Source of the DNA: Nitrincola sp048264025
GTDB lineage: Bacteria; Pseudomonadota; Gammaproteobacteria; Pseudomonadales; Balneatricaceae
Reading direction: 5' to 3'
Assembly: GCF_048264025.1 (NCBI RefSeq)
Contig: NZ_JBLXDN010000014.1
Location: 44,125 to 108,124 of the forward strand
DNA length: 64,000 bases
Below the pieces are notes generated by a model. The model was not told the origin of the DNA. It made no database searches and was given only the letters and a program-made list of their open reading frames with translations. Below are positions 49,997 through 58,156 of this stretch, in pieces (the first letter of the stretch is position 1; every line of letters starts with the position of its first letter). A program made the translations under genes and the position numbers.

Positions 49997-50011
49997 TGTT
50001 ATAACATAACA
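49997..50011. promoter_or_regulatory. Zur-type operator before the zinc operon
   Basis: TGTTAT-AAC-ATAACA is a perfect 15-base inverted repeat matching the core of the gammaproteobacterial Zur box (GTTATaatATAAC). With zinc bound, Zur would block the zrgA-ABC-DUF3299 operon; low zinc would release it. Confidence 0.8.
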
Positions 50012-50057
50012 GATGCTGGGTTGATCAGAAAGTTCCCTGTAGGCCTTAACGCATTGA

Positions 50058-50073
50058 ACCACCCGAAGGTGGT
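50058..50073 (-). terminator. cUUCGg hairpin after bamD
   Basis: Read on the minus strand, ACCACC, loop TTCG, GGTGGT forms a very stable C(UUCG)G tetraloop stem 30 bases beyond the bamD stop. The T-tract precedes instead of follows the stem, so it may protect the 3' end or assist Rho rather than act as an intrinsic terminator. Confidence 0.4.
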
Positions 50074-50103
50074 CCAAAAGACAAGCGACTTTCTGGTCGA
50101 GTA

Positions 50104-51096
50104 TTATTGACGCTGCTCGATCAGTTCACCGCTTTCCTGTTCGTCGCTGCCATCACTGCCAAAGGTGCCGAAGGTGATGCGGTGCAGCAGTGAACGGTTG
50201 TCGCTGGAGCTGTCGGCACGTTGGCCTTGCTCTTCGGCTTCACGTATCCGATCGGGATTCACTGGCCGTGCCGGTGTGGCTGGCTCAATTTCACCCAGCA
50301 GACCAAAGCTGGCGGTGTAGAGCAGATCGAAGCGCTGTGGTGAGAAAGGACGAATCACGTAGTCTGGATAGTTCAGACGCAGGACTTCTAAGGCATTTTC
50401 AGCCAAATCATTCATGCCCATTTTGGTGTAAGACTCGGCCATGATCGCCAGGGCATCCGGCACGGCCGGGGTTTCCTGCAGATTCTCGACCACATAGCGA
50501 CCACGGTTAGCCGCAGCCACCCAGGCTTCACGCTTCATGTAGTAGCTGGCCACATGAATTTCATAAGTTGCCAGGCGGTTTTTCAAATACTGCATACGAC
50601 GCTGAGCATCCGGTGCAAACTCACTGTTGGGATAGCGGTTCAACAGAATGGAAAAACTCTCAAACGAGTCCATGGCTGCACCCGGATCACGCTGAGTTTC
50701 ATCCAGCGGCAGGAAGCGCGCAAGAAAGTTGCGATCCTCTTCAAACGACGTCAGGCCTTTCAGATAGTAGGCATAATCAATATGGTCGTGATTGGGATGC
50801 AAACGAGCAAAGCGATCTGCGGCGGCACGGGCAGCGGCGGGCTCACTATTGCGATAGTAAGCATAGATCAGTTCCAGTTGCGACTGCTCAGAAAAGCGCC
50901 CAAACGGATAGCGCGCTTCAAGCAATTGCAGCTTCTCAATCGCCAGAGACCAGTTGCCAACATCCAGAGCGCTCATGGCCTCATCGTAGAGTACCTGCTC
51001 GGGAATATCGGGAATCGTTTTATCGCCACCAAACCACGAGCAGCCGGAAATCATGATCAAAAGGGTCAGAGCGCCAATCACTTTGACAAATTGCAT
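50104..51096 (-). CDS. bamD: outer membrane assembly lipoprotein BamD
   Basis: BamD is an essential part of the BAM complex that inserts outer-membrane beta-barrels. The 330-residue protein has a lipoprotein signal with lipobox MISGC (Cys near 19), then tetratricopeptide-like repeats: LYDEAMSALDVGNWSLAIEKLQLLEARYPFGRF, QLELIYAYYRNSEPAAARAAADRFARLHPNH, and DAQRRMQYLKNRLATYEIHVASYYMKREAWVAAANRGRYVVENLQ. The tail of about 70 residues beyond the core is longer than in E. coli (245 residues) and is polar and low in complexity. It is divergent from rluD, the usual order. Confidence 0.95.
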   Translation of the reverse strand: MQFVKVIGALTLLIMISGCSWFGGDKTIPDIPEQVLYDEAMSALDVGNWSLAIEKLQLLEARYPFGRFSEQSQLELIYAYYRNSEPAAARAAADRFARLHPNHDHIDYAYYLKGLTSFEEDRNFLARFLPLDETQRDPGAAMDSFESFSILLNRYPNSEFAPDAQRRMQYLKNRLATYEIHVASYYMKREAWVAAANRGRYVVENLQETPAVPDALAIMAESYTKMGMNDLAENALEVLRLNYPDYVIRPFSPQRFDLLYTASFGLLGEIEPATPARPVNPDRIREAEEQGQRADSSSDNRSLLHRITFGTFGSDGSDEQESGELIEQRQ

Positions 51097-51233
51097 ATCG
51101 CTTTATCCTGAGATGTTGACCGAATCCGGCGTTTCAGATCGGTTTCGGTTATACTGGAAGTACGTTCATTCCGGCCTATTAAAACACAACCGGATGCCAA
51201 GCTAAAACATCCTAGAGTAAAGATTAGAATTCG

Positions 51234-52202
51234 ATGTCAGAACAGGTTGATTTAAATGCCGACGTACCGGCCGAAATGTACGGTTTAAGGTTGGATCAGG
51301 CCGTGTCGCAGTTATTTCCTGAATACTCCCGCTCACGGCTGCAAAGCTGGATAAAAGAGGGAGCTCTTCAAGTCAATGGCGAAGCCCGCCGTCCTCGCGA
51401 CAAACTTAATGGCGGTGAAAAAATTACCGTATCGGTCGAAATCGCTTCGATCGATCGCCATGCTGCTCAGGATATCCCCCTGGACATCGTCTATGAAGAT
51501 GACGATATCCTGATTCTGAACAAACCCTCAGGCCTGGTAGTGCACCCGGCGGCTGGCCATGCCGATGGCACCTTGCTGAATGCGCTGCTGCATCATTGCC
51601 CCGCTATTGGGCATGTGCCGCGTGCCGGTATCGTGCACCGACTGGATCGGGATACAACCGGCCTGATGGTGGTAGCAAAAACCATCCAGGCGCAAACCGA
51701 GCTGGTGGCGCAGCTGCAAGATCGCAGCATGGGGCGTGAATACGAAGCCATCGTACATGGGGTGATGACCGGCGGTGGTTGCGTCGATGAGCCGATGGCG
51801 CGTCACTCTAAAAACCGCTTAAAGATGGCAGTAGTAGGGGTTGGCAAGGAAGCGATCACTCACTACCGTGTACTGGAGAAATTCCGTTCGCACACCCATA
51901 TCCGTCTGAAACTGGAAACCGGTCGTACCCATCAGATCCGCGTGCACATGTCACATATCAACTACCCGCTGGTCGGCGATCCGCTTTACAGTGGCCGTGT
52001 CCGCTTGACCAAAGGCGCCAGTGAAGAGATGAGAGAGTTGCTGAAACACTTCCGTCGTCAGGCGCTGCATGCTAAAAAGCTGGAACTCTGGCATCCGCAA
52101 ACCGGTCAACAGATGAGTTGGGAAATCGATCTGCCCGCTGATTTTGAAGCCCTGCGACGGGTGCTCAAAGAGGATGCCGATAACTGCGACTACGAGCTGT
52201 AA
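51234..52202 (+). CDS. rluD: 23S rRNA pseudouridine(1911/1915/1917) synthase RluD
   Basis: RluD modifies helix 69 of 23S rRNA. The 322-residue enzyme has an N-terminal S4 domain (MYGLRLDQAVSQLFPEYSRSRLQSWIKEGAL) and a catalytic domain with GLVVHPAAGHADGTLLNALLHH, the catalytic Asp in IVHRLDRDTTGLMVVAKT, and the RluA-type LKLETGRTHQIRVHMSHINYPLVGDPLY. pgeF follows after three bases and clpB farther on. Confidence 0.96.
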   Translation: MSEQVDLNADVPAEMYGLRLDQAVSQLFPEYSRSRLQSWIKEGALQVNGEARRPRDKLNGGEKITVSVEIASIDRHAAQDIPLDIVYEDDDILILNKPSGLVVHPAAGHADGTLLNALLHHCPAIGHVPRAGIVHRLDRDTTGLMVVAKTIQAQTELVAQLQDRSMGREYEAIVHGVMTGGGCVDEPMARHSKNRLKMAVVGVGKEAITHYRVLEKFRSHTHIRLKLETGRTHQIRVHMSHINYPLVGDPLYSGRVRLTKGASEEMRELLKHFRRQALHAKKLELWHPQTGQQMSWEIDLPADFEALRRVLKEDADNCDYEL

Positions 52203-52205
52203 ACT

Positions 52206-52943
52206 ATGAAACTGATCAGGGCCAGCTGGCCGGTAAAACCAACTATTCATGCCCTGACCACCACCCGTATGGATGGTGTCAGTCAGCCGCCCTACGACGG
52301 GTTGAATTTTGCCTACCACGTGGGTGATGATCCGTTACTGGTTGAACAGAATCGTCAGATACTGCAACAGGCGATGGGCCTGAAAAAGCCGGTACAGTGG
52401 TTGGAACAGGTGCATGGCACGGCTGTGGTTAAAGCCAGTGATGATGACTGCCCTCTGGCCGCCGATGCCTGCTGGAGTGATGAACCCGGCATGGCCTGTG
52501 CGGTAATGACCGCTGACTGCCTGCCGGTGCTGTTTACTGACCGTGCCGGTACACGTGTAGCCGCCGCCCATGCCGGTTGGCGTGGACTGGCTAACGGCGT
52601 GTTGGAAAATACCCTGGCGGTGTTTGCCAACCCGGCCGATGTGATGGTCTGGCTGGGCCCTGCCATCGGTCCACTGGCCTTTGAAGTGGGTGATGATGTG
52701 TTTCTGGCCTTCTGTGAAGATAATCCGCTGGCCTCGGCCGCCTTTATCCAGGCACCGACTAATCCTGGCAAATGGCTGGCTGATATCTACCGGTTAGCAC
52801 GTATTCGTCTGGCAGCGGCGGGTGTCACCGAAGTCTATGGCGGTGATTTCTGCACCTTCACCGATAGTGAGTACTTCTATTCCTACCGGCGCAACAACCA
52901 GACCGGCCGTATGGCCAGCCTGATCTGGATCGAAGGCGATTAA
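52206..52943 (+). CDS. pgeF: peptidoglycan editing factor PgeF / YfiH-family laccase-domain protein
   Basis: The 245-residue protein belongs to the YfiH family, assigned both a peptidoglycan-editing role and a copper- or zinc-dependent purine nucleoside/polyphenol activity. Motifs: WLEQVHGTAV, MTADCLPVLFTDRAGTRVAAAHAGWRGLANGVLENTL with the metal-binding Cys and His residues, and the late GGDFCTFTDSEYFYSYRRN. It starts three bases after rluD. The gene pair is conserved. Confidence 0.93.
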   Translation: MKLIRASWPVKPTIHALTTTRMDGVSQPPYDGLNFAYHVGDDPLLVEQNRQILQQAMGLKKPVQWLEQVHGTAVVKASDDDCPLAADACWSDEPGMACAVMTADCLPVLFTDRAGTRVAAAHAGWRGLANGVLENTLAVFANPADVMVWLGPAIGPLAFEVGDDVFLAFCEDNPLASAAFIQAPTNPGKWLADIYRLARIRLAAAGVTEVYGGDFCTFTDSEYFYSYRRNNQTGRMASLIWIEGD

Positions 52944-52966
52944 ATAAGCTGATTAAAATTTAATCA

Positions 52967-52993
52967 CTTGAATTGCTCAAAGCCCAGCCCCAT
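52967..52993 (+). promoter_or_regulatory. sigma32 heat-shock promoter for clpB
   Basis: CTTGAA (52967-52972), a 15-base spacer and CCCCAT (52988-52993) match the sigma32 consensus almost perfectly and lie 75 bases before the clpB ATG. Confidence 0.85.
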
Positions 52994-53068
52994 TAATTCA
53001 GCAACAGTAACAGATACCGCCGTTGGCCTGATCAACCGCCGTATCTACGCAGAATTAAGGAGAAGGGC

Positions 53069-55645
53069 ATGCGTCCTGATAAATTCACCTCGAAGTTGCA
53101 AGACGCCCTGACTGAAGCTCAGTCACTGGCGGTTGGCAAAGACCATAACTTTATCGAACCGATTCACCTGCTCGCCGCGTTCATCGAACAGCGCGATGGC
53201 TCTGTGCGCCCTTTGCTGGGCCAGGCTGGTGCACAAATGCCATTGCTGAGCCGCAAAGTCGGTGAAGCACTGGATCGTTTACCCCAGGTTAAAGACCCGG
53301 ATGGTGAAATTCGTCTGTCGCAGAATATGGCACGGCTGTTTAATCTGACCGATAAACTGGCGCAGCAGCGCGGTGACCAGTATATCGCCAGCGAACTGAT
53401 GCTGTTGTCGATGGTGGATGATAAAACCGATGCCGGACGGGTGCTCAAGGAAGTTGGCGTTACCCGTGAAAAACTGACCGAAGCGATCAACAATATGCGC
53501 GGCGGTGCCGCCGTGACTGATCCCAATGTCGAAGAGTCACGTCAGGCGCTGGATAAATACTGCGTAGACCTCACCGAACGTGCGGAAAACGGCAAGCTCG
53601 ACCCGGTCATCGGCCGTGATGAAGAGATCCGCCGTACTATTCAGGTGCTACAGCGTCGCACCAAAAACAACCCGGTGCTGATCGGTGAACCCGGTGTAGG
53701 TAAAACTGCCATCGTCGAAGGGCTGGCGCAGCGTATTATCAACGGCGAAGTCCCTGAAGGGCTCAAACGCAAACGCGTGCTGTCGCTGGATATGGGCTCG
53801 CTGATTGCTGGTGCCAAATTCCGTGGCGAATTTGAAGAGCGCCTGAAAGCGGTATTGAACGAACTGTCGAAACAGGAAGGTCAGATCATTCTGTTTATCG
53901 ACGAACTGCACACCATGGTCGGTGCCGGTAAAGGCGAAGGCGCCATGGATGCCGGTAATATGCTCAAACCCGCACTGGCCCGCGGCGAACTCCACTGTGT
54001 CGGTGCCACCACCCTGGATGAATACCGCCAGTATGTGGAAAAAGATGCCGCGCTGGAACGGCGTTTCCAGAAAGTCATCGTCGATGAGCCTACCGAAGAA
54101 GATACCATTGCCATCCTGCGTGGCCTAAAAGAGCGCTATGAGATTCACCACAGTGTCGATATCACCGACTCTGCCATCGTCGCTGCCGCCAAGCTGAGCC
54201 AGCGCTATATCACCGACCGTCAGCTACCGGACAAAGCCATCGACCTGATCGATGAAGCCGCGTCACGCATCCGTATGGAAATGGATTCCAAACCCGAATC
54301 CATGGACCGTCTGGAACGTCGCCTGATCCAGCTGAAAATGGAACGTGAAGCGCTGAAAAAAGAAACCGATGACGCTTCGCAGAAACGCTTAAACGAACTG
54401 CAGCAAACCATCAGCAAGCTGGAAAAAGAATACTCCGATCTGGATGAGATCTGGAAAGCGGAAAAAGCCAGCCTGCAGGGCTCACAGAACGTAAAAGAGA
54501 AACTCGACCAGGCCCGTGTGGAAATGGAGCAGGCTCGCCGTGCCGGTGATCTGACCAAAATGGCCGAGCTGCAGTATGGCCGTATCCCCGAGCTGGAAAA
54601 ACAGCTGCAGGCTGCCGACTCCGCCGAACAGGGACCACAGGAAACCAAACTGCTGCGCAATAAAGTCACCGAAGAAGAGGTGGCCGAAGTCGTGTCGCGC
54701 TGGACCGGTATTCCGGTGACCAAAATGCTCGAAGGCGAGCGCGACAAACTGCTGCGCATGGAAGACGCCCTGCATCAGCGTGTGGTCGGACAGAGCGAAG
54801 CCGTTGTAGCAGTAGCCAACGCCGTGCGCCGCTCGCGTGCCGGTCTGGCTGACCCCGCCCGTCCCAGTGGCAGCTTCCTGTTCCTAGGCCCAACCGGTGT
54901 GGGTAAAACCGAACTCTGCAAAGCCCTGGCACACTTCCTGTTCGACACAGAAGAAGCCATGGTGCGCATAGATATGTCCGAGTTTATGGAGAAACACTCC
55001 GTCGCCCGACTGATCGGTGCCCCTCCGGGCTATGTCGGCTATGAAGAAGGCGGCTACCTCACCGAAGCCGTGCGGCGTAAACCCTACTCCGTACTGCTGT
55101 TGGACGAAGTGGAAAAAGCTCATCCAGACGTGTTCAACATCCTGTTGCAGGTACTGGAAGACGGCCGCCTGACCGATGGCCAGGGCCGCACCGTCGACTT
55201 CCGCAACACCATCATCGTCATGACCTCTAACCTGGGCTCCGACCTGATCCAGGGTTTCAGCGATGACGACGATTACGAGCTGATGAAAAAAGCCGTCATG
55301 GAAGTCGTCGGTATGCACTTCCGCCCCGAAGTGATCAACCGCATCGACGAAGTGGTGGTGTTCCACAGCCTGCGCAAAGACCAGGTCGCCGGTATCGCCA
55401 ACATCCAGTTGGAACGCCTGCGCAAACGTCTGGCCGAATTCGACCTGCGCATGACCCTGACCCCCACCGCCCTGGAAAAACTGGTGGATGTCGGCTTCGA
55501 ACCTATCTACGGCGCCCGCCCACTGAAACGCGCCATCCAACAGTGGATCGAAAACCCGCTGGCGCAAAAACTCCTCGCCGGCGACTACCCGCCGGGCAGT
55601 GAAATCGGCGTAGACGTCGAAGCCGGTGAATTCACCTTCCGCTAA
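53069..55645 (+). CDS. clpB: ATP-dependent disaggregase ClpB
   Basis: ClpB rescues aggregated proteins with DnaK. The 858-residue hexameric AAA+ protein has the N-domain (MRPDKFTSKLQDALTEAQSLA), first ATPase module with Walker A GEPGVGKT near residue 210 and Walker B FIDELH, the coiled-coil middle domain (about 405-530), the second module with GPTGVGKTE near 605 and LLDEVEKAH, and a C-terminal domain. AAGGAG lies seven bases before the ATG. A sigma32 promoter precedes it and an intrinsic terminator follows. Confidence 0.98.
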   Translation: MRPDKFTSKLQDALTEAQSLAVGKDHNFIEPIHLLAAFIEQRDGSVRPLLGQAGAQMPLLSRKVGEALDRLPQVKDPDGEIRLSQNMARLFNLTDKLAQQRGDQYIASELMLLSMVDDKTDAGRVLKEVGVTREKLTEAINNMRGGAAVTDPNVEESRQALDKYCVDLTERAENGKLDPVIGRDEEIRRTIQVLQRRTKNNPVLIGEPGVGKTAIVEGLAQRIINGEVPEGLKRKRVLSLDMGSLIAGAKFRGEFEERLKAVLNELSKQEGQIILFIDELHTMVGAGKGEGAMDAGNMLKPALARGELHCVGATTLDEYRQYVEKDAALERRFQKVIVDEPTEEDTIAILRGLKERYEIHHSVDITDSAIVAAAKLSQRYITDRQLPDKAIDLIDEAASRIRMEMDSKPESMDRLERRLIQLKMEREALKKETDDASQKRLNELQQTISKLEKEYSDLDEIWKAEKASLQGSQNVKEKLDQARVEMEQARRAGDLTKMAELQYGRIPELEKQLQAADSAEQGPQETKLLRNKVTEEEVAEVVSRWTGIPVTKMLEGERDKLLRMEDALHQRVVGQSEAVVAVANAVRRSRAGLADPARPSGSFLFLGPTGVGKTELCKALAHFLFDTEEAMVRIDMSEFMEKHSVARLIGAPPGYVGYEEGGYLTEAVRRKPYSVLLLDEVEKAHPDVFNILLQVLEDGRLTDGQGRTVDFRNTIIVMTSNLGSDLIQGFSDDDDYELMKKAVMEVVGMHFRPEVINRIDEVVVFHSLRKDQVAGIANIQLERLRKRLAEFDLRMTLTPTALEKLVDVGFEPIYGARPLKRAIQQWIENPLAQKLLAGDYPPGSEIGVDVEAGEFTFR

Positions 55646-55668
55646 TCCGCGACTAAAGTCCCTCAATC

Positions 55669-55700
55669 AAAGGCTTGCTCATGCAAGTCTTTGTTGTTTT
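55669..55700 (+). terminator. intrinsic terminator after clpB
   Basis: AAAGGCTTGC (55669-55678), loop TCAT, GCAAGTCTTT (55683-55692) form a 10-bp stem with one G-T pair, followed by GTTGTTTTAA. Confidence 0.8.
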
Positions 55701-55997
55701 AATCAAATACCCACAATTTAAGTAGTCCCACACTGTGATAGTGCACGGTCTGGGCGGTAGCGTGCTTGAAGGGTAGGGTACAGAGTTGTTGTACCTTGTT
55801 CGCGCTGGATAAGTCGAGTCAAATGCCTTACTATTAAAGTGGTTTTTGGTTGGTATGATTAAGTATTTTAAAATCCAGTGGATATGTGTCAGCCTGGTTT
55901 TTGTTGTATGAATTTAAGGTATGCCTGCTAATAAATATTATTAGGTCGAAGACCTCAGTAACGGACTGTTAGGTTAGATTAATCAAGGAGATATGAT
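55701..55997. other. AT-rich gap at the junction between core genome and accessory block
   Basis: No gene is supported in these 297 bases. A small perfect hairpin AGGTC-GAA-GACCT lies at 55943-55955, about 40 bases before the next start, and could be an operator or leader hairpin. Base composition falls sharply compared with clpB, marking the start of foreign DNA. Confidence 0.5.
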
Positions 55998-56462
55998 ATG
56001 AATCGGTGTTACAATTCAGGGGACTTTAAAAAATATTTTAATGAGAATATGCAAGCTCTGGGGCTTCCAGTGCCTTCGAACTTATTTGATAGTTACAATT
56101 CTGCCGTTGCTCATGCCGCGGTTATGGTGGAAGCCTTAAGAACCCTAGGAAAGGGGGCTACAATAGGTGAGCTCATTGGTGCAACTACGGGCCTTGAAAA
56201 ATTGAAAGTTGCAGCTGCTTTTGGCGCATCAGCTTATATTGGAGCTGTGATTGGGAGTATTGCGGTCGCAAGTGGTCGCTCTTTGGGTTGTGGTTATAGA
56301 ATATCTGACATGTTCGCATTTTTAGAACATAACAACCTGAAATTCGATAACTGGAATGCGTTTTATGTTCAAAATCCACAGGTGCTAGATAAACATCATA
56401 GTTTTAGAAATAGCTTCGGCCTTAGAGCGAAAACTTCATCTGTATCATCAGAATATGCGTGA
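55998..56462 (+). CDS. hypothetical small protein with glycine-rich hydrophobic segment
   Basis: A 154-residue protein that I cannot assign. The ATG has AAGGAG seven bases before it. The middle (residues about 55-95) is alanine/glycine-rich and hydrophobic (VAAAFGASAYIGAVIGSIAVASG), like the membrane-inserting hairpin of some bacteriocins or a glycine zipper; the ends are polar and aromatic, without a signal peptide. The stop overlaps a tiny two-helix membrane protein gene (GTGA). A toxin with its immunity protein is one possibility, but no catalytic motif is seen. Confidence 0.55.
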   Translation: MNRCYNSGDFKKYFNENMQALGLPVPSNLFDSYNSAVAHAAVMVEALRTLGKGATIGELIGATTGLEKLKVAAAFGASAYIGAVIGSIAVASGRSLGCGYRISDMFAFLEHNNLKFDNWNAFYVQNPQVLDKHHSFRNSFGLRAKTSSVSSEYA

Positions 56463-56644
56463 CTACTATGATTAAGAATCTGCTTATATTGGTTGGATGT
56501 ATTTTTATTGCTGCATTGTCATGGGGTGGGTATTATATTTTTGGAAATTATATAATCTCCATTTTTCTGACAGTAGTCCTTGTTTTTGTTCTTGTAAGGC
56601 CTGTCAAGAGTAAGTTTTCGAGCAAATCTAAGCCAGGCAAATAG
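56459..56644 (+). CDS. small two-helix membrane protein
   Basis: A 61-residue protein made almost wholly of two membrane helices (LLILVGCIFIAALSWGGYYIF and IISIFLTVVLVFVLV) and a basic tail. The GTG start overlaps the previous stop by four bases; an ATG three codons later is the alternative. Tight coupling to the preceding gene suggests a joint function, for example protection against it, but there is no recognised family. Confidence 0.5.
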   Translation: MTTMIKNLLILVGCIFIAALSWGGYYIFGNYIISIFLTVVLVFVLVRPVKSKFSSKSKPGK

Positions 56645-56672
56645 CTGTACTCGGACGCATACTGATATGATA

Positions 56673-57120
56673 CAAGGCTACAATGGTGTCGCTGCTGTTG
56701 ATAATAAACACCGATCATCGTCGATGCTCACCCCTATGGCGCTGGTCAAGAGCAGCACACCCCCCCTGGAACCCATCTAATGGGTATACAGCGCCAGTTC
56801 CGACAGATTCCTTTAAAGCATCAGTGCCTGCGCCGAGCCAATCAATAAAATGGACGGCAAGTTAGCTTAGCATTGGGTGAACGCAAACCCTGTCCAGCTT
56901 TATCGAGAAGATGAAGCAGAAGATCGATAGCCCGATGGGACGCCATATCTACAGCCAACGTTTGGGTACGGTAGAACCGGTGTTCGGCAACCTGGAAAGC
57001 AACAAAGGACTGAATCGGTTTACATTGAGGGGCAAGTCTAAGGTCAATGCCCAGTGGTCGATGCACTGCATGGTGCATAACCTTGAGAAGATTGCGACAC
57101 AGGGACAACAAAGGCATTGA
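56673..57120 (+). pseudogene. IS1182-family transposase remnant
   Basis: Fragments of a DDE transposase in three frames: QGYNGVAAVDNKH at the left end, then IIVDAHPYGAGQEQH after a frame change near 56712, and at the right KIDSPMGRHIYSQRLGTVEPVFGNLESNKGLNRF followed by a closing VHNLEKIATQG. The last piece is the characteristic C-terminus of IS1182-type transposases. Most of the gene is missing, so it is a dead relic. No terminal repeats could be recognised. Confidence 0.75.
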
Positions 57121-57301
57121 GCTAAATCATAATCCACTAAACGGTGGTTGTGATAGCCTGAACCAAAGAGTATTGGCTGTTTGAATGAGTGGCAAAGTTC
57201 ACTGATTTGAGCAGGCCATAATTAACAGAATGATGAGGCGCTGTTGATGCTGGGGATTGTGATTTCAAAATGTCTAATCCGACAGGCTCGTTATATGACT
57301 C

Positions 57302-57780
57302 TTGAATTACGATATCACATCGGAGAGATGGAAAATAAACAATGGAAAAAAATACCAAGTTTTTATTAGCTCTACTTACGAAGATTTAAAGGAAGAGCGT
57401 GATCAGGCGATAAAAGCAGTTCTAGAAATGGGACATATCCCTGTTGGTATGGAAATGTTTAGCGCTGGAGACGAAGAACAATGGCAGCTAATCGCTAGGC
57501 AAATAGAATCCACAGATTACTACGTAATTATCGTAGGCCATCGTTATGGCTCTGAGACACCTGAAGGAATTAGCTACACAGAAAAGGAATATGACTATGC
57601 AAAGTCATTTGGTATTCCTACGTTAGGATTTATTATTGATGGCCAAGCATCTTGGCCAGCAGATAGAGTTGATAAGGATAGCAATAAGAAGAAAAAATTA
57701 GACAAGCTTAAAGGTAAGGTGAAGTCCAAGTTAGTTAATTTTTGGAGCAGTAAAGAAGATTTACACGGGAAAATATCCAT
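57302..57780 (+). pseudogene. DUF4062 (TIR-like) protein gene, truncated
   Basis: About 160 residues of a DUF4062 domain, a TIR-like fold common in large STAND or defence proteins: KYQVFISSTYEDLKEERDQAIKAVLEMGHIPVGME, then SDYY-type TDYYVIIVGHRYGSETPEGISYTEKEYDYA. Only a TTG start is available in this frame; adding one base in the run of seven A at 57346-57352 would give the standard start MEKKYQVF. The 3' end is cut by the IS3 element and the last residues come from its terminal repeat. The usual C-terminal effector region is lost. Confidence 0.75.
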
Positions 57781-57832
57781 ATTGAATCACACCGGCTTTC
57801 GTGGAGGCCTATTTCTTTGAGAGAATAAGGCT

Positions 57833-58156
57833 ATGAAAAACTCTAACAGATACTCCCCCGAAGTTCGTGAGCGTGCCGTGCGTATGGTTCAAGAACACCT
57901 GAATGATTATCCATCTGAGTGGGCCGCTATTGAGTCCATTGCACCTAAGATTGGCTGTGTACCTCAGACCCTCCACGGCTGGTTACGCCGCCATCAGACG
58001 GATACAGGTCAGCGCTCTGGTCAAACCACTGATGAGCGTGAACGCATGAAAGCGCTTGAGCGTGAGAATCGAGAGCTGCGCAAAGCCAATGAAATTCTTC
58101 GACTAGCTAGTGCTTATTTTGCCAAGGCGGAGCTCGACCGCCGTACCAAACATTGA
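57833..58156 (+). CDS. IS3-family transposase OrfA
   Basis: The 107-residue protein has the helix-turn-helix of IS3 OrfA (YSPEVRERAVRMVQEHLNDYPSEWAAIESIAPKIGCVPQTLHGWLRRHQ) and a leucine-zipper-like helix MKALERENRELRKANEILRLASAYF near the end. It binds the terminal repeats. The stop overlaps OrfB (TTGA) and OrfB lies in the -1 frame, so a frameshifted OrfAB fusion is possible as in other members, although no classical A6G slippery site is seen. Confidence 0.93.
   Translation: MKNSNRYSPEVRERAVRMVQEHLNDYPSEWAAIESIAPKIGCVPQTLHGWLRRHQTDTGQRSGQTTDERERMKALERENRELRKANEILRLASAYFAKAELDRRTKH

Noticed and set aside
51116..51155. TTGACC and TATACT as a promoter for rluD
   Set aside because: The spacing is 27-28 bases, far beyond what sigma70 accepts.
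54884..55666. 260-residue minus-strand reading frame inside clpB
   Set aside because: Shadow of the strongly biased clpB codons; no family similarity.
55921..55997. Integron attC site or cassette boundary before the 55998 gene
   Set aside because: Only a short hairpin and a TAAC-like word occur; no paired core sites or integrase of the integron type are present.
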